Assembly (NCBI RefSeq): GCF_014839805.1 | Contig: NC_051134.1 | Coordinates: 9,269,170-9,333,169, forward strand | DNA length: 64,000 nt | Direction: 5' to 3' | Origin: Manduca sexta | Taxonomy: Eukaryota > Arthropoda > Insecta > Lepidoptera > Sphingidae | Part shown: positions 14,126 to 27,217 of the stretch, piece by piece | How the letters are laid out: every line of letters begins with the position of its first letter | Position numbering within the stretch: the stretch's first letter is position 1 | Notes under the pieces: model-generated | Database searches by the model: none | What the model was told of the DNA's origin: nothing | The model's input: only the letters and a program-made list of their open reading frames with translations | Made by a program: the position numbers and the translations under genes

Positions 14126-15527
14126 ATAAGTCAGTTTTCGAGTTCTGTTGAGAAAATTGCATTCTTAACACGATGAGGTCAAGTTGATGATCCGTCAAGT
14201 AAAGGTTTAATTGCTGCTATGGCCTAACTTTTGAGACAGAACAATGCCACTAGAATTTTTTTTGTTCCACAATATAATGATTTTCTCATACAGATTGCAA
14301 AAATGGTTTGGATTTTGATCGATCGGTTACTTGGTGTTACTTTATACCGTTCTGCTATTTACCTATATAATACTATTGCTAGCGAATCTGGAAATCTTTG
14401 GGGAAAGCCCATGTTCAGCAATGGACATCCTGCGGCTGATGATGATGATGATGATTGCTCGCGGCACAATCTTCGACAAAATTCGTTCGCTGGACAAAAA
14501 TAACCCTATAGGACAAAGTTAGCTTTGTATGAAGCAGAAGTTCCGGAGAATGGCTCGCTCAATGAAAAAATAAGCACAGATTTACATATAATACTGCTGA
14601 AAATTGGTCATAAATATAAGGATTTCGTGAGTGATGTATATCAGGTACGATAAAGAACGATTGGAACTAATGCAGTCAATCTAACAAATGTACAGTCAGC
14701 TACAAAATTAGTTGAATAAATGCAAACTTTAAAGCTCTCCTACACGTTAAAGTCAATAGAAATATCCTTTTTATCTTAAATAAATTCAACCCTTTGTAGT
14801 TTATATTTATGAAGAAAGAATGATACAGTACAAAAGCTTAAAGAAGATTTGAAATTTTGATTTTTGTCAACAATCAGTACCTTACTCTACATGAAACTGA
14901 TAAGGGCGCAAAAGTTTAAAGATGATCTGAAATTTGTTTAGCTACTTTTGCGTCTGTCTGTACACAAAACTTTTTCAAATTCTAACTACCGAATATAAAG
15001 GTACAATAACAAACTCTATTTATAATTTATCACTTTAGAAAGACCTCACGAGTAAGGCCAAACACTTCGCAAATTGTTATCTGTCTTTTGTACATCTAAT
15101 CTATTTATTAATTACTGTGATTTATTATTCTATGAATCATATTTAAGCACGTGCATACTGCATTAGTGATATAAGGTTCTGTAGCCATTTCTAGAAATAC
15201 GATTTGTATAATATTGTTACGCGCCGCTATCCTAGCCGATGACATCGGGTGTTTCCGGAAATATTCGGCTGCGCAGGCAGGCTGGCAGAAGAGAAACTCA
15301 CGCGGCGACTATTCTATTATTCTCTGGTTGCACGTAGTAAAAAAATGTCTAAAATTATATTTTGAAATTGTTCCGAATATAATGTTTAATACTATAAAAA
15401 GAGCGTTTCAAAATATTTTTATTAATTTTGGTATACATAGACTTATTTATACAAATGCAATAGGAAGCCGTTTGTGTGATCGCGACTGTCATTTCTGATT
15501 CGCGATTGCCATTAACAAAAGGTTTGT

Positions 15528-15782
15528 TTTATACGTCCATGGCAAAGTGATACTACTGCACCTGATGGTAAGTGAAGTTACGTCCAATAGAATGTCGACC
15601 GCCGATAGATAGTTACCCCTCGACAGTCGACACAATTATGCCGGCCTATGGGAACCGGATATACATAGGCCGATCCCGGAACGCGATATACTTAAGGGCT
15701 ACTATGGCGGATTTTAATATCTTATATTCGGTGGTCGATATCTGGACAGATATGAAATATATTACCACCAGCAAAACTCACT
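15528..15782 (+). repeat. Interspersed repeat family C, full copy
   Basis: CACCTGATGGTAAGTGAAG at the left, CCCCTCGACAGTCGACACAA in the middle and TATTACCACCAGCAAAACTC at the right. Confidence 0.6.
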
Positions 15783-16299
15783 AACAAAGTTTATTCGTAA
15801 TAGATTAACTAATAATTTTGTTAATGCAACCTAATCCGACCATCGCAACAATACTCTGTGCAACGTTATCATATTTCGGGGCCATAATGACATGACAGTT
15901 TCGTAATTAAACCTTAAATATAATCTATCAGAAATAGAAATGGCTGACATTCACCCGGTTAACGCTGGCATTGAATGTCGACTTGATTTTAAAACAAACA
16001 TGGCTATGACCTTATTAAATGACTTCATTAGCATCGTCGTAAAAGGTAGATGTGGCATATGGGGGACGTAAATAGTAAAGCATCATCTGTAACGAATATC
16101 TCCAAAATCAGAGTTGAGTACATATTTGGTGGTTTGACCATAAACAGTATCAATTCAAAATACTGGATGGCATCGAGCGGCGTTTGCTAAATTAAAGACG
16201 TTATATATTCCAGTAATTGTTTAATAATCCTTAAACTCATAACAGTGCTTGCATACTACTTCTTGGTAGTAGTGTTTATTGTAATAGGAAATGTGAAGA

Positions 16300-16660
16300 C
16301 TTACTTCCATGTCGACATATCAATTATGGTCGTTTTTAAAAATTATAATGAGATAGTTGTTTGAAAACATAAAATAGGTTGAAGTCCCACTACGGGCAGT
16401 GGAATCGCCACCAAAAAATATTTAAAGCTGTAAAAATAATCACAACGTACACAAAATCACCAAAGACTATTACTTCCAAAGCTACATAGTAATTATGGTC
16501 TCCTGCAATAGAAAGTCTGAAAACGATTACTTCCAGGCCTATCAATTATGGTCCCTTATAACAATCTTAATGAGATATTCCGTTGAAACCATAAAATAGG
16601 TCGACGTCCCACAAACCTCTAGAAATAATCACAAAGTACACAAAATAACCAACTTCACAA
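16300..16660. repeat. Partial segmental duplication
   Basis: ATCAATTATGGTC, ATAATGAGATA / TTAATGAGATA and CATAAAATAGGT.GA.GTCC recur about 222 bp apart. AATAATCACAA.GTACACAA recurs about 190 bp apart, so the two copies differ by deletion. Confidence 0.55.
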
Positions 16661-17384
16661 TCAGATAAGGTTAGAAAGGTTTCATGGTTAATTCAAGTTC
16701 AAGTTATAATTTTTAAGCGGTTAACCTTGCGAGTATTGTAACCGAACATAACTGTTACGTTAAATGTCACAGTTAACGATCTTTTTTACGGTAAAAAATT
16801 AAAAATGTTTTAATAGTTGCCTTTTATCTTCATATATATTTGGTTAACTGGTTGATCTATGATAATTCGGGTAATTTTGGTTTAATGTGTGGCCGATTTA
16901 CAACAGAATATATTAAAAACTGGATTCTCATCCTGGTCTGATATCTAGATCGATGATTATTACTTATTTACAATGTAAGATATTTAGTCTGTAGTATTCT
17001 TAGCATAGAATAACAAATTCACTGCTAAAAGCATATTCAAAGCCAAACAATATACGATTTTTTCTAAAGCATAAGCGGTCTGCACAATCGGAGTGTCAAT
17101 ATCAATCTATATTATACCATAATTTTGTGCAAACCAATGTAAAGGCAACAAAATGCATCACGCCTTTATCCCCAAAGAAGTAAGTAGAGGTTATTACTAC
17201 CGACATTTCTCCACGTGTTAATCTAATAGAGGTATTCTACCAGATAACTTGGGGTGGTGCAAAAATATACGATCTTTCCATAAATATAGTTAAGATAAAG
17301 GTGAGTTAACAATCCTCTCCCCTTCTTGACTTTCCAAATCAATATAAAATAAAAGCCTTTTATTTCTAGAAAAGATAAGTACAG

Positions 17385-17781
17385 TAATTTTTTTTTTATT
17401 TTTTTTTTATTATGGTTTTTCCAGAACCCCCCGACGGGTAAAGGCCTCCTCCAAAGATTTCCAGCGCTTTCTGCTCTGAGCTTTCTGTATCCAATCAATA
17501 AGTCCTCTAGTATTTTCTGATAGGATGATATTTGTTTTGTTGTTGTTGGTATTTCGTATTTTTGAATTTTGAAGGCTCTCGGAGATAGAGTTGACAATTT
17601 TATCGTAGTAACTTTGTGTTGAGCAGTTATCTTGCATTTTAAGTAGAGTTGGTAGATGCGATGCAATATTTTCCAAATAAATAACGCATCCACAATTCCT
17701 ATGGCCTTGTGGATGCATCTGTGAGCATGCTATCAAGATGTATCTGAATTCCAGCAGGTAATTTACCATAACTTTATTCAA
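17385..17781 (-). mobile_element. 3' end of a non-LTR retrotransposon (LINE)
   Basis: The minus-strand frame ends DWIQKAQSRKRWKSLEEAFT and RRGVLEKP, the kind of C-terminal end seen in LINE reverse-transcriptase ORFs. The stop is followed at once by a T-run on the + strand (A-rich tail of the element). About 120 codons remain; the reverse transcriptase core is absent. Confidence 0.42.
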
Positions 17782-17909
17782 ATAATTAACAGCTAGAACT
17801 CATTAACACACGACTTAAATTATTTGAATAGTTAATATGTGTTATCTAATAGGTGGTATTTCCAGAAGCATCGGTAGATAATATATATTTTTTTAAATGG
17901 CCTAATTAG

Positions 17910-18058
17910 GGGCGAAGGGTAGATATAACCCGATTGTTGCCGGCTACCTTATGTGAAATTTAATTATCATTGGAACGATTTGCAAACCATTTATGCATAT
18001 TAGTACGTATAATTGTTGTGTCGGGTTCCCTTCCGAAAAAGGTCATCCACCCTCACTG
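17910..18058. mobile_element. hAT-like MITE, family F
   Basis: Same interior as 13121-13278 (ATAACCCGATTGTTGCCGGC, GGGTTCCCTTCCGAAAAAGG). The 8-bp flanks are CTAATTAG (17902-17909) and CTAATTAC (18059-18066). Confidence 0.55.
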
Positions 18059-19657
18059 CTAATTACTAAATAAATTAATAGTATCAAATCTTATACAGGG
18101 GGTAAGTGAATCGCTGCCAAAACAAATCGCTTAGCTATATTTCAAGTTTCACCATTGTACTCCAGGGTCAGTTGATTTTGTATATATTTTTCTAAAACTA
18201 AACTTATATCTTAGCTTTCTTATCTCTCTTTCTTAAGAATATTAGATGCAGCTTCGTACCTCTGGCAAGTGAAATAAAATTGAACCTAGCTCCCAACTCC
18301 TTAAAGTGCCTAATTCCTGTCATCTTATGGGACAATTCTAAGGCCTGGAAAAGGGGAAATAAAGAACTAACCTAACCCAAAATTGCCTCCTCTAGGCAAT
18401 TCTTGTGCCCTCGGTCTTCACACCGAATGCACTATCATGCATCGGGGGACATTTGTCCCGGCCCTAGACACACAGTTAAGCATGTACACCTCATGGTTGT
18501 AAGTCCAATTGAGGCCTATGAGGGCTTCCGAACTTTTCCTGGTCTTCGCCCCTACTCCCATCCTAATAAGGCTCTTTCTCCTCCCCCACACGTCCTTGTT
18601 GACTGCGGGGTTCGATACAAAAAAAACCTAAATTGCGAAAGTTCACAATCCCTGAAACAGTATTAGGATTAGTCAATAAATTATCTTGGAGTTAGAATGT
18701 TTGACTTAGCGTTCAGTGCACTCGTTTTAGGGCAATGTTTACAAAGTTCAAGGTTGCCGGCGACCGGAACCGGTCGGCTGACATTGTCTAGGAGCTTGGC
18801 GCATTACAATTACCGTGATCATAAACATTCTGTTTAAGTATTGAATGCGTAGGTTTAATGGCAGTGTAAGGGTAATTTAGTGAGATCCTGAATTTTATCC
18901 CGCGTTTTGTCAATGTTTTACTTTGGAAACGACGTTGACTAAATGCATCACTCCCTATTTCTTTGAAGATAGATGATCGTGTACAGATACTCGATTAAGT
19001 ACTTGCGTAAAAAATAACACAATATTAAGTATAGAATATGCTCAATATTCATATCTAGGAATGCTAGGGGAATTATGTATTCGTCACAGAGAGGAGAAAA
19101 GTGAGAAATTAGCCTTTAGAGCAGTAGAAGTGACATTGAAAAATAGGTGATAATACAATAACTACAATTAATAATACAATAACTAGCCTCCAATTCACGT
19201 TTAGATTTGCGTGACAATGTCAGCCCCCTTGAGCCCCTTCAACCACTCTGTAATCAGTTTTGTCTAGTGAATCTTCTCCTTAATATATTAGTATTCCAAT
19301 TTGTATTCTCCAATTAAATCTTATTTATTTAAACGAGTTATTTATGATTTCGAAGGCCTTGATTCCATTATCACGTTTTATAAAATTTTTACATAATTTA
19401 AGTAAATTTATTCAGTGCACTTTGTAGTGATCGGGATGTTTTCAACTGACCATATTTATGCTATTACGTAATACTTGCCTAGAAAAATATTAACATCGTA
19501 TTATACATCGTTTTCATTTCAGGATTTATTATTTTATACGTAACGAGTTTTAGGAGACTGATGAAGTCAGGTGCTTAAACTAAAGTTGTCTAAATACTGA
19601 ATATTCAATTAGGTAATAATTTACACATCCACACACACACCTACACTTATGTTTTTA

Positions 19658-19885
19658 ATCTCTGAAGAGGTAGAGATGCGCAATTGGTGCACCCACTTTC
19701 CGCCGTGCGTATTCCGTCCCATAATGTGATAGAGTACGAGCCTGTCATATCGGCCACAAAGTGTAAACTTTGGGGTGATATTTAATGGAAAAACTCAATA
19801 ACACTGCCCGACCCGGGCTCGAACTCCAGACCTCAGCATTGTAATACCGTAATACAACTACGAGCCACCGAGGCAGTCAAGCAGG
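19658..19885 (-). mobile_element. tRNA-derived SINE, family D
   Basis: The body has CCGTCCCATAATGTGATAG. The reverse head CCCGGGCTCGAACTCC and ACTACGAGCCACCGAGGC is at the right end. Confidence 0.65.
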
Positions 19886-21404
19886 CAATAGATTAAATTA
19901 ATAAATATTTATTTTTAAATGGTTTTCCTGTTTTATAATCTTTGACAACTAAAGTATATCATTTTAACAGCTTTTGTTTATTTCAGTGTATAATTATATT
20001 GTTGTAATTTTTTACCTTGCATTTATTTCTGCAGTAAACATTGTACTTTCATATAATAATTATTTTTTGATGACCTACTTACATAGTCGACCTTATTCGA
20101 AGCTGTTTGCTCCAAATTATTTTGTATTTATGTTACCAATCAATATGAAGTTAAAGGATGTCCGTGGCGCAGGATTACGTGTCGAAAGAATAATGACTGA
20201 ACTTATTTGGATGTGGTTTTACTGGATTCTAGCCTTAAAATGAGATCGGTTTACCTTCATTTCAGTAACTGTTGGCAACGATAGTAATCTTATTTCTTTT
20301 AAGACCCATATTTTGTTCGTTTATACACTGAAGATGGTCATGTAAGAATTTTAGATCTGATTTCGGCCCAGTAATGACGCACCGATATAATTCTGAATTT
20401 ACACATATAAAAATCATTTTTCGAGAATGGACCTCACAGGGCAGTACTAAGAGCAATCAGCAAGCTAATGAAAACAGTCTAACAGTTTCTTGAAAAATAT
20501 TACTCGATGTTCTTCCTTCTTATATAAGTTTACGTCAATTCTATCTAAACATCCCGGGATTAAGGAACTGTCGTGCGGTCTGACTCCTTGCCTACACCGG
20601 GATTCGATACCAGGCACGCTTGATCGAACCCGGCGCCTTTCCATTCCGTGTGGTAATACATACGTAATTATACATTACCGACTTCATTAACATATTGCCT
20701 ATTCCAAGATTGGACATCTGAGTTTTGCAGTTCCAAAATTTGAGTTTAGAATGTTATTGATCTCATGAAAGGCGGTGGAATTTGAACTTTATGTCAATCA
20801 AATTTAAATAGATTACCAAAAAGCATTACTTAAGTTAATTTTTTTTTGTTTATAAGGCAGAGACGAAATGTTTCTAATTTTCGTCTGGTGTGTTGATCCA
20901 TTTATCACTGTGTGCTGGAACTAAGACGCAGAGCAGGATAATGCCCATTATGAGACATAACCTCGTATGTCTCAGTGTGGCGAATTCAGTGGTATTGCTC
21001 CTGTTTATGGCTGGTTGTACTGCTTACTAACAAATGAACAGCACGGTCGTCATTTCAATATAAAAAAGGCATATACGGTCAATAGCTATTTATCTGCTCA
21101 CCTCTATCTTTTTATCCCAGAAATATTCAGTTGTAGTTTTTCAAAAGATGTTTTCATTCCGCTGCGTTCATGCGTGCAATACCTATCATATCATAATCTA
21201 TTATGGGGCAGTGGGCAATGTTAAGTCAGCATGAGTCAGCAGTAAGACCTGGCTTGTTGAACAACCATGATACATTATAAATATATATTTACCTCAGTTA
21301 TGTCTTAACTAGTACTATAACTTGAGTTTGTGATATCTCGTTGTTGGTTTCTGTCGTCTTCGTGATATTGTTATAAATTTTGATTTAGTCTCTCTGGGAT
21401 TGGA

Positions 21405-21540
21405 TTTAAAATCAATGAAGTTTTAAAACGTTTCAAAACCTCGGGCGATGATTATAATATTAAAAAAAGCGATAAAATCCTGAAAATTTAATTATTTCAA
21501 TGTCTGACATTTGCGTAAACAAAACAAATCATTATGTAAC
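21405..21540 (+). mobile_element. Degenerate Penelope-like terminal repeat
   Basis: It retains CGTTTCAAAACCTCGGGCGA, GCGATAAAATCC and TTTCAATGTCTGACATTTGC in the same order as better copies elsewhere in the window. Confidence 0.35.
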
Positions 21541-22387
21541 ATTGCACTAAATAAATAAAAGGTTTGAGTGTTTTTTTTTATTTGATAAGCGTTTGTTAAG
21601 GTTCTGGAAGACTCAAAGAAAATAACTGCCTTCTACCATTCATGCCTTCTTAGAGCAATTCGTTTAGCAATAAGGATGTCTACGGGTAACAAGCAATGTC
21701 CAGTTTCAGGTAACAGATACCAGTTTGTTCAATTTTTTATATTTTACAAAACTCCCAAGGAAACAAGATCAACATTTATAACTCATTAAAAATTTACAAT
21801 CTTTTGCCTTTTTAACTAAGTTCCGTATGCATATTTTTCGCATAAATTTTTTTATTTTTGCCAAGTTCCGCATGGAAATGAGGTAGGTCACCATTCGTAT
21901 CATTATTAAATACTTCAAACCATTTAGGCTACACTTTATACTAACCAGCATAAAGTCGTATATTTAGTAAACTGACCTGTCGATCTTGTAATGACCCTCG
22001 GCTACACGGAAATGACTTGGAAAGGTAAACTCACTTCATATTACGTCTTTCATATTACTTTTATGACGTATGATCACGTCCTTTGTATAGTAAGTAGTCA
22101 TGAACGTCATAGTCACTACAATTAACACTACCAGTACTCTTGTAAACGGGTTTATGTGAGTAGAAATTATCTCTTTGTTTGACTAGTGTTTTGGTAGTTT
22201 CTGGATTCGGTTCCGAAGTTAGCTATTCATTAATATCATCATCAGCCCGTTGTAGTCCACTGCTGGACATAGTATTCTCCCTGAGTACGTCACAGATCCC
22301 GGTCTGCTTTTTTAAAAATTTGCTAATAAATGTGTAATTCTGATTAAAAATTACTTGCTATCTAGATTGCATTTTGTAAGCACCTTG

Positions 22388-22638
22388 GCGGTTCGCTTGC
22401 CTAAATTATGACGTATAAGTTGTGGCATCTCTTATCGCATTAATTTCAGATGCTATGCTTAATGTTGATTGAGAAATTAGTTGTAAGTAATTAAATGGGT
22501 CTTTTAGCTCACGGTCAGTCCAGAGTCTAGAATTCGTGCATGATGTGGCACGAGGCTCGCTCCCTATCACATCATGGCATATGGTGTTAAGTGGATGCCA
22601 TGATTGCACCTCTGCCTACCCCTTTGGAGATTAAGGCG
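22388..22638 (+). mobile_element. tRNA-derived SINE, family D, diverged
   Basis: The 3' half is clear (GGCTCGCTCCCTATCACATC, then CTCTGCCTACCCCTT). The head is largely replaced by unrelated AT-rich sequence. Confidence 0.5.
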
Positions 22639-25497
22639 TCATGTATGTTTTTGTTTCGTTTTTTAGTAATTAAGGTTTGTGTGACGGACAGGTATTGCGC
22701 CTATAATCAGACGACCTATCTATGTCGTCATTCATTGTACATAAACTTGCATTATTTAATTTGGAAATAAATGAAATAACTAATTAAATTATGCATTACC
22801 ATCGCAGAATCATCTTTCGTGTCAAATCCTTATCAATAAATGTTTGTTTATTTGAACTAGCAAATAGATAATTTTTATGCAGAGTCAAATTTGTCTTAGT
22901 TTTTTTACCTGTAAATGGCGTGGAAGTACCAGGAGAAACTGTTAATACGAGCAAAGCTAATAGATTATAATTTCTATATTTTCGTCATGTCTTACCAGCC
23001 AGTTTCCTCTGGTTTTATAACTTAGAAGTCCGGTTTCAAAGGAATAGCGCAATATCCTTTATTTTGATACTATATAATTGCTTTATAATAATTGTTTTTA
23101 TTCAAATATCTTTAAAGGAAATATGAAGTGTAAATAATACTTCTAGTATTCGTTGTTTAGATATTAATAAATATTAAGTCCTTTAGGTATATTGCTTGCA
23201 CATGGTTTGGTGATAGAAATAAACAAACCGGTGTTACAACTTATTATTACATGTGACCCTGATTTCATGACTAGTTAAAAACATAAAACCCAAATCGTTT
23301 TAATAGTATATTTATAAAGTTCCCACACTAAACTATATTTTGTGCTCTATTTCATTATAACTATGGTATATCGCTATTATTGAGTAGAAGCACGATGATT
23401 TCTGAAACCAGTAAATACAACCTCCACTCCCAGGGGAATTATGTACGCTAATAAATTGGGTTGCGGCACATAATGAAGTTTTTTAGACTTCCAAAGATCT
23501 TACACAGTGGTGGCAATATTAACTGTTTATCCACCAGATGAAGATTCCAGTTGAAAACCAGTACACACCTTGCCCGGTATTTTATGCTCAACTAGCATGT
23601 TCTCGGCAGTATTATGGAATGCACATACTTGCACCCTTTTTGTATTACTTTTTTGTACCTTATTGTAATGTTTGTGTACATCCCAGTATATTGTAAAAAT
23701 AAATGAATCTTTTCTATTTATAATGTCGGTACTATCAGACGAGACAGCATAATTCTTTGACGCTTACCATTACTCCCGACCAGTCATTCCCAATTCCCCT
23801 GCAATATCATCCCCTGTTTATAGTTGTTTGGTGACAACCATAAATTAACTATAAATCTACATCAGTTATACTCATTGGCCTAATATAAACAGATATATAA
23901 CGAAGCCATTGTTTACTTCTCACATTTTTGGTGCAGTTTTCGTGTTATATAATGTTTGACCCCACGTCGCCTTGACATTTTTTCCACGCAATTATATGTC
24001 GCATATTCACAAGTTTCACATGCTTTAATATACTTGTTTTTTTGTAATAATTGTTAAGTAAGCTTGTGTTTTTATGTTTGTATAGACAGTGTGTGTTTGT
24101 AAAGAAATCTCTGGAAATATAGTCTATTATAATATTATTAGGCTTACTGAATATACGAAAATTTGTAAAGACTACAGGACGTTTCGTGTTAACGCGTAAA
24201 TAGCTGACTGGATTTTTAAGAAATTTGATATAAATAAACCATGTAATGTAGAATGTTGAATTATTATTCCGAAAATATATATCGTCGGTTGAAAGCTAAT
24301 CGATTTAAGCGACATTTTTGTGCGACACTAGTTTCATACATATTTAAAATCAGCACATATTTCTATGTTTTTTTTAACCAAGTTAATTTTTTTCGGTTAA
24401 GTCAATTAGCTTTTTAACTGTCGATACTATAAATATAAATGATCTGTACATATAGCCCGGCAAAAGAGTTCAACGCGAGTAAACTATTATCATTATTACT
24501 CTTATTAGTGTTTTTCACTTTCTTTTATTATGCACCTGCCTCCGTCCTCTACACCACCCCAAGGTCGACTGGGAGAGAATGCTCATGGCATTAAATCCGC
24601 CTGTATACCATGTGTACAAAGTGTAAATAAATAAAACTCAAACAAAAGTATTTAAAGTAAATTTCAACGCACGCAGAGTCGCCGGACCAGCTTGTTTCTG
24701 AGTCATTATTTTAAAGATTTATTTCCTAAACTGTATGTCCATTAAGAATATTGCTCATAACACCAATTTCCGCATCATTGGCTACGATTTTATCGCACCA
24801 AGGACCGAACCTTTGAATGGCTTTGAATGAAAAAACGATTTCCGCGATTAACTGAGTGAGTTGTATTGTTTGGTGCAACTTTGAGAGGATTGGAAATACC
24901 TACAAATTCTATTATTGAATTCACACATTAAGGTTTAGATACCATACATACTATAGATACTACTTCCCGATGAACTTTATTAGGAAAATTATATTTGCTT
25001 AGAAAATTTAAGAAAATTGAAATATTAATTTTGAGAAAATTATAAATGCTCAAGAAATTTATTAAAAATTAAAGATTTATTTTTAGATAGCAAGTAAACA
25101 ACTACAACAAGTATAGCTTTGTTTTTTTATTCATATATGTACCGCATATTTGATAATACATATACAGATAGGATCTAACCTACATTCGGACAACTTAATT
25201 AATCTAAAACCTAACGAAAACCAAATAACTAAACTATAAAAATCAGCACGAGTGTTTCGTAAACACGTGAAATTTACACGTGCTAATTGCACTGAAAATT
25301 ATAACAATAAATTAACTTGACGCGGTTTCCTTCGAAACATTGTATTGCGTATAATGTAATTATTTGTTTAATCATTAACTAATGGATATGATTGATTGAA
25401 GGAATTTTGATGTTCTTAAAAATTAGGTTTATATTCAGGATTCCGTATAAAGAGTAACAACATTCCAGTATTTGAATAATACACATACGAGTATAAC

Positions 25498-25600
25498 GCC
25501 ATCATCCGCGAAGGGGTAGACAGAGGTGTTTGGCCACTTTTTATCATGATTCCATGATGTCATAGGGGAAAGCCTATCGCCAAGTCGAATAGAATTTGAA
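25498..25600 (-). mobile_element. SINE family D fragment
   Basis: GCCATCATCCGCGAAGGGGT, then CCATGATGTCATAGGGGAAA. A second scrap with CCCATGATGTGATAGGAA lies at about 25890-25940. Confidence 0.45.
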
Positions 25601-26144
25601 TTACAACTACAAAATATTACCTACACTACGCTCACTCAAAAGTTATCAATCGTTAGTCTCATAATACGAATCCATCGGCTTACTTAACAAACTCGATAAG
25701 TAATTAAGGTAAATAAATCTTCTTTAAAATGTTCCTCTATTACACGTTGTTATCACAAAAACTACGATGTCATCAAACCAGAAAATAATAGTGATGTAAA
25801 ATTATGACCGACTTTGGAAGATTAGGAACTGCGTAGTAAATTGATTCTTCATAGCCCATATGCTTATGGCCCCGAGTTTAAATACTACAAGGAATAAATC
25901 TGCAGTACGAAGAGCGCATATTTGTCCCATGATGTGATAGGAATGAAGTTTACTATTTATTCTTTATTTATTTTAAAAAAGCTTACAGACAAATAATACA
26001 ATGTTTAAATATTTTAATAAATTATGTAGCTAACAAAAAACTTCTACGTATGGAATTATTATCACATATACACATCCGAACGGACTAATCATAATTTTTT
26101 TTTCAAAATCTTTCTTGTAGAAAATATACACCTTATATTGCTTC

Positions 26145-26280
26145 AAAAACTGTGTATCCAACGAATACACAGATTGAATCCAGACCCAGTCATAGGCATA
26201 CCAAAATTAATCGAGCTGAGAATCGAACCGCGATCTTTAGTTAAGCTCTGGCTTGCATATCGAATCATGAAAACCGCAAT
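26145..26280 (-). mobile_element. tRNA-like SINE fragment
   Basis: CTGAGAATCGAACCGCG is a reverse B box; the flank with CCAGACCCAGTCATAGGCAT resembles the body of an interspersed family. Confidence 0.3.
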
Positions 26281-27017
26281 CGTTGTTTGATTAAAAAGTT
26301 GCTTAATTAAATGCATTATAAAAATATTTTGATAACTTGTTATGTAGTATAAGTCTAAATTTGCAGTCCAGAATTTGTATTTGTACTCCATATTATAAGG
26401 TTAAAATCTCTACCTGTCATAAGACCGAAATCAATAAAGCGTATGCTGCATAGAATCCATCTCTGTCTACTCCTTCTAGTATACGAGCGAGCCTACGTTA
26501 TTGATGCATGAAAAGCCGAATATTTATTTCATGTCAATAAAACCCACATTTGAAATACTTATATTGTTATGCAACTCGTTTGTATTGAAATGTATGCTGA
26601 TACAATTTCCAAATACATAAAATATATTAAAAATGTAGAACTGACAATGCAAAACCAATATAATTTTATAGTCATATTTCTTTTACCAAATATGGGCACT
26701 GAACAAATATTTTATATCAAAATTGTGAGCAAAACCATAATCAGACTATAAAATTAATTACCTCACAATAAACAATTCAAGCCCACCGAATTTAAATACT
26801 TGATTAATCAACCGAAATTAATGCACCAAAAATATTTAATCCGGAAACACTAAGATTAAATGTTTATGTACACGAATTTATGGACTAATATGTAAACGCG
26901 CCACACGTCTGTCACCCGCCCAACGTCCGACCGAATAGCAAGGACTCGCTACGGACTGTCCACAGCCTAATCCAGCAACTAGGGGGGCTGTGGCGAAAGT
27001 GCAACCACATAACCACC

Positions 27018-27055
27018 TATAAATACACACAACGCGCACCGAGTGGTATCCAGTT
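27018..27055 (+). promoter_or_regulatory. Core promoter of the cuticular-type gene (TATA box and initiator)
   Basis: TATAAATA lies at 27018-27025. CCAGTT at 27050-27055 resembles the arthropod initiator TCAKTY, which would put the start at A27052, 34 bp from the first T of the TATA box. The ~130 bp upstream are distinctly more GC- and CpG-rich than the surrounding DNA. The start at 27052 is inferred from spacing only. A tRNA B-box-like stretch (GTTCGAATCC) overlaps the proposed 5' UTR at 27053-27062, so part of this region could derive from a SINE. Confidence 0.5.
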
Positions 27056-27086
27056 CGAATCCCGGCTCCGAAGTTGAAGAGGCATA

Positions 27087-27098
27087 ATGAAAACACCG
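27087..27098 (+). CDS. Exon 1 (coding part) of cuticular-type protein: MKTP
   Basis: ATG AAA ACA CCG is followed immediately by the perfect donor GTGAGT at 27099. Joined in phase 0 to the acceptor TTTTGTTACAG ending at 33170, it gives MKTP-ICLVFLLVAAVAAS, a textbook signal peptide. It is established for insect cuticular protein genes that the first intron often splits the signal peptide after about four codons, which this model matches exactly. I looked between 27100 and 33170 for a nearer ATG plus a good donor and saw none. The 6.07 kb intron is long but not unusual. The main doubt is that an unseen exon elsewhere could be used; RNA reads across the junction would settle it. Confidence 0.62.
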
Positions 27099-27136
27099 GT
27101 GAGTGGTGTGAAGTGAAGTGAAGTGAAGCAAGTGAT

Positions 27137-27217
27137 GACTTCAAAAAAGGAACGCTCGCGGTCCCGTGTGTGTTGTGATTTGTGATTCAGAACGGGATGT
27201 GATACTTTTTTGAAGTC
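27137..27217. repeat. Intronic 13-bp inverted repeat near the donor site
   Basis: GACTTCAAAAAAG (27137-27149) is perfectly complementary to 27205-27217, 39 bp inside intron 1 of the cuticular gene; the arms are 55 bp apart. Confidence 0.7.

Larger units (their letters stand above)
14130..17380. other. No gene seen
   Basis: It contains a (TGA)n-tailed retroposon end, repeat family C at 15528-15782 and the partial duplication at 16300-16660. A short GC-rich stretch at 15215-15310 opens a 94-codon frame, but the rest of that frame is A/T-rich without recognisable protein features. Confidence 0.45.
18070..26870. other. Gene-free region with scattered SINE scraps
   Basis: A C-rich segment at 18395-18610 opens an 87-codon frame (rich in P, H, R) that I could not place; it may be an old repeat. 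The rest is SINE D, Penelope-like and tRNA-like fragments as listed. Confidence 0.45.

Noticed and set aside
13916..14176. Overlapping frames through 13900-14180
   Set aside because: They are translations of SINE D, as are those at 37483, 44370, 45408 and 52174 for SINE families A and D.
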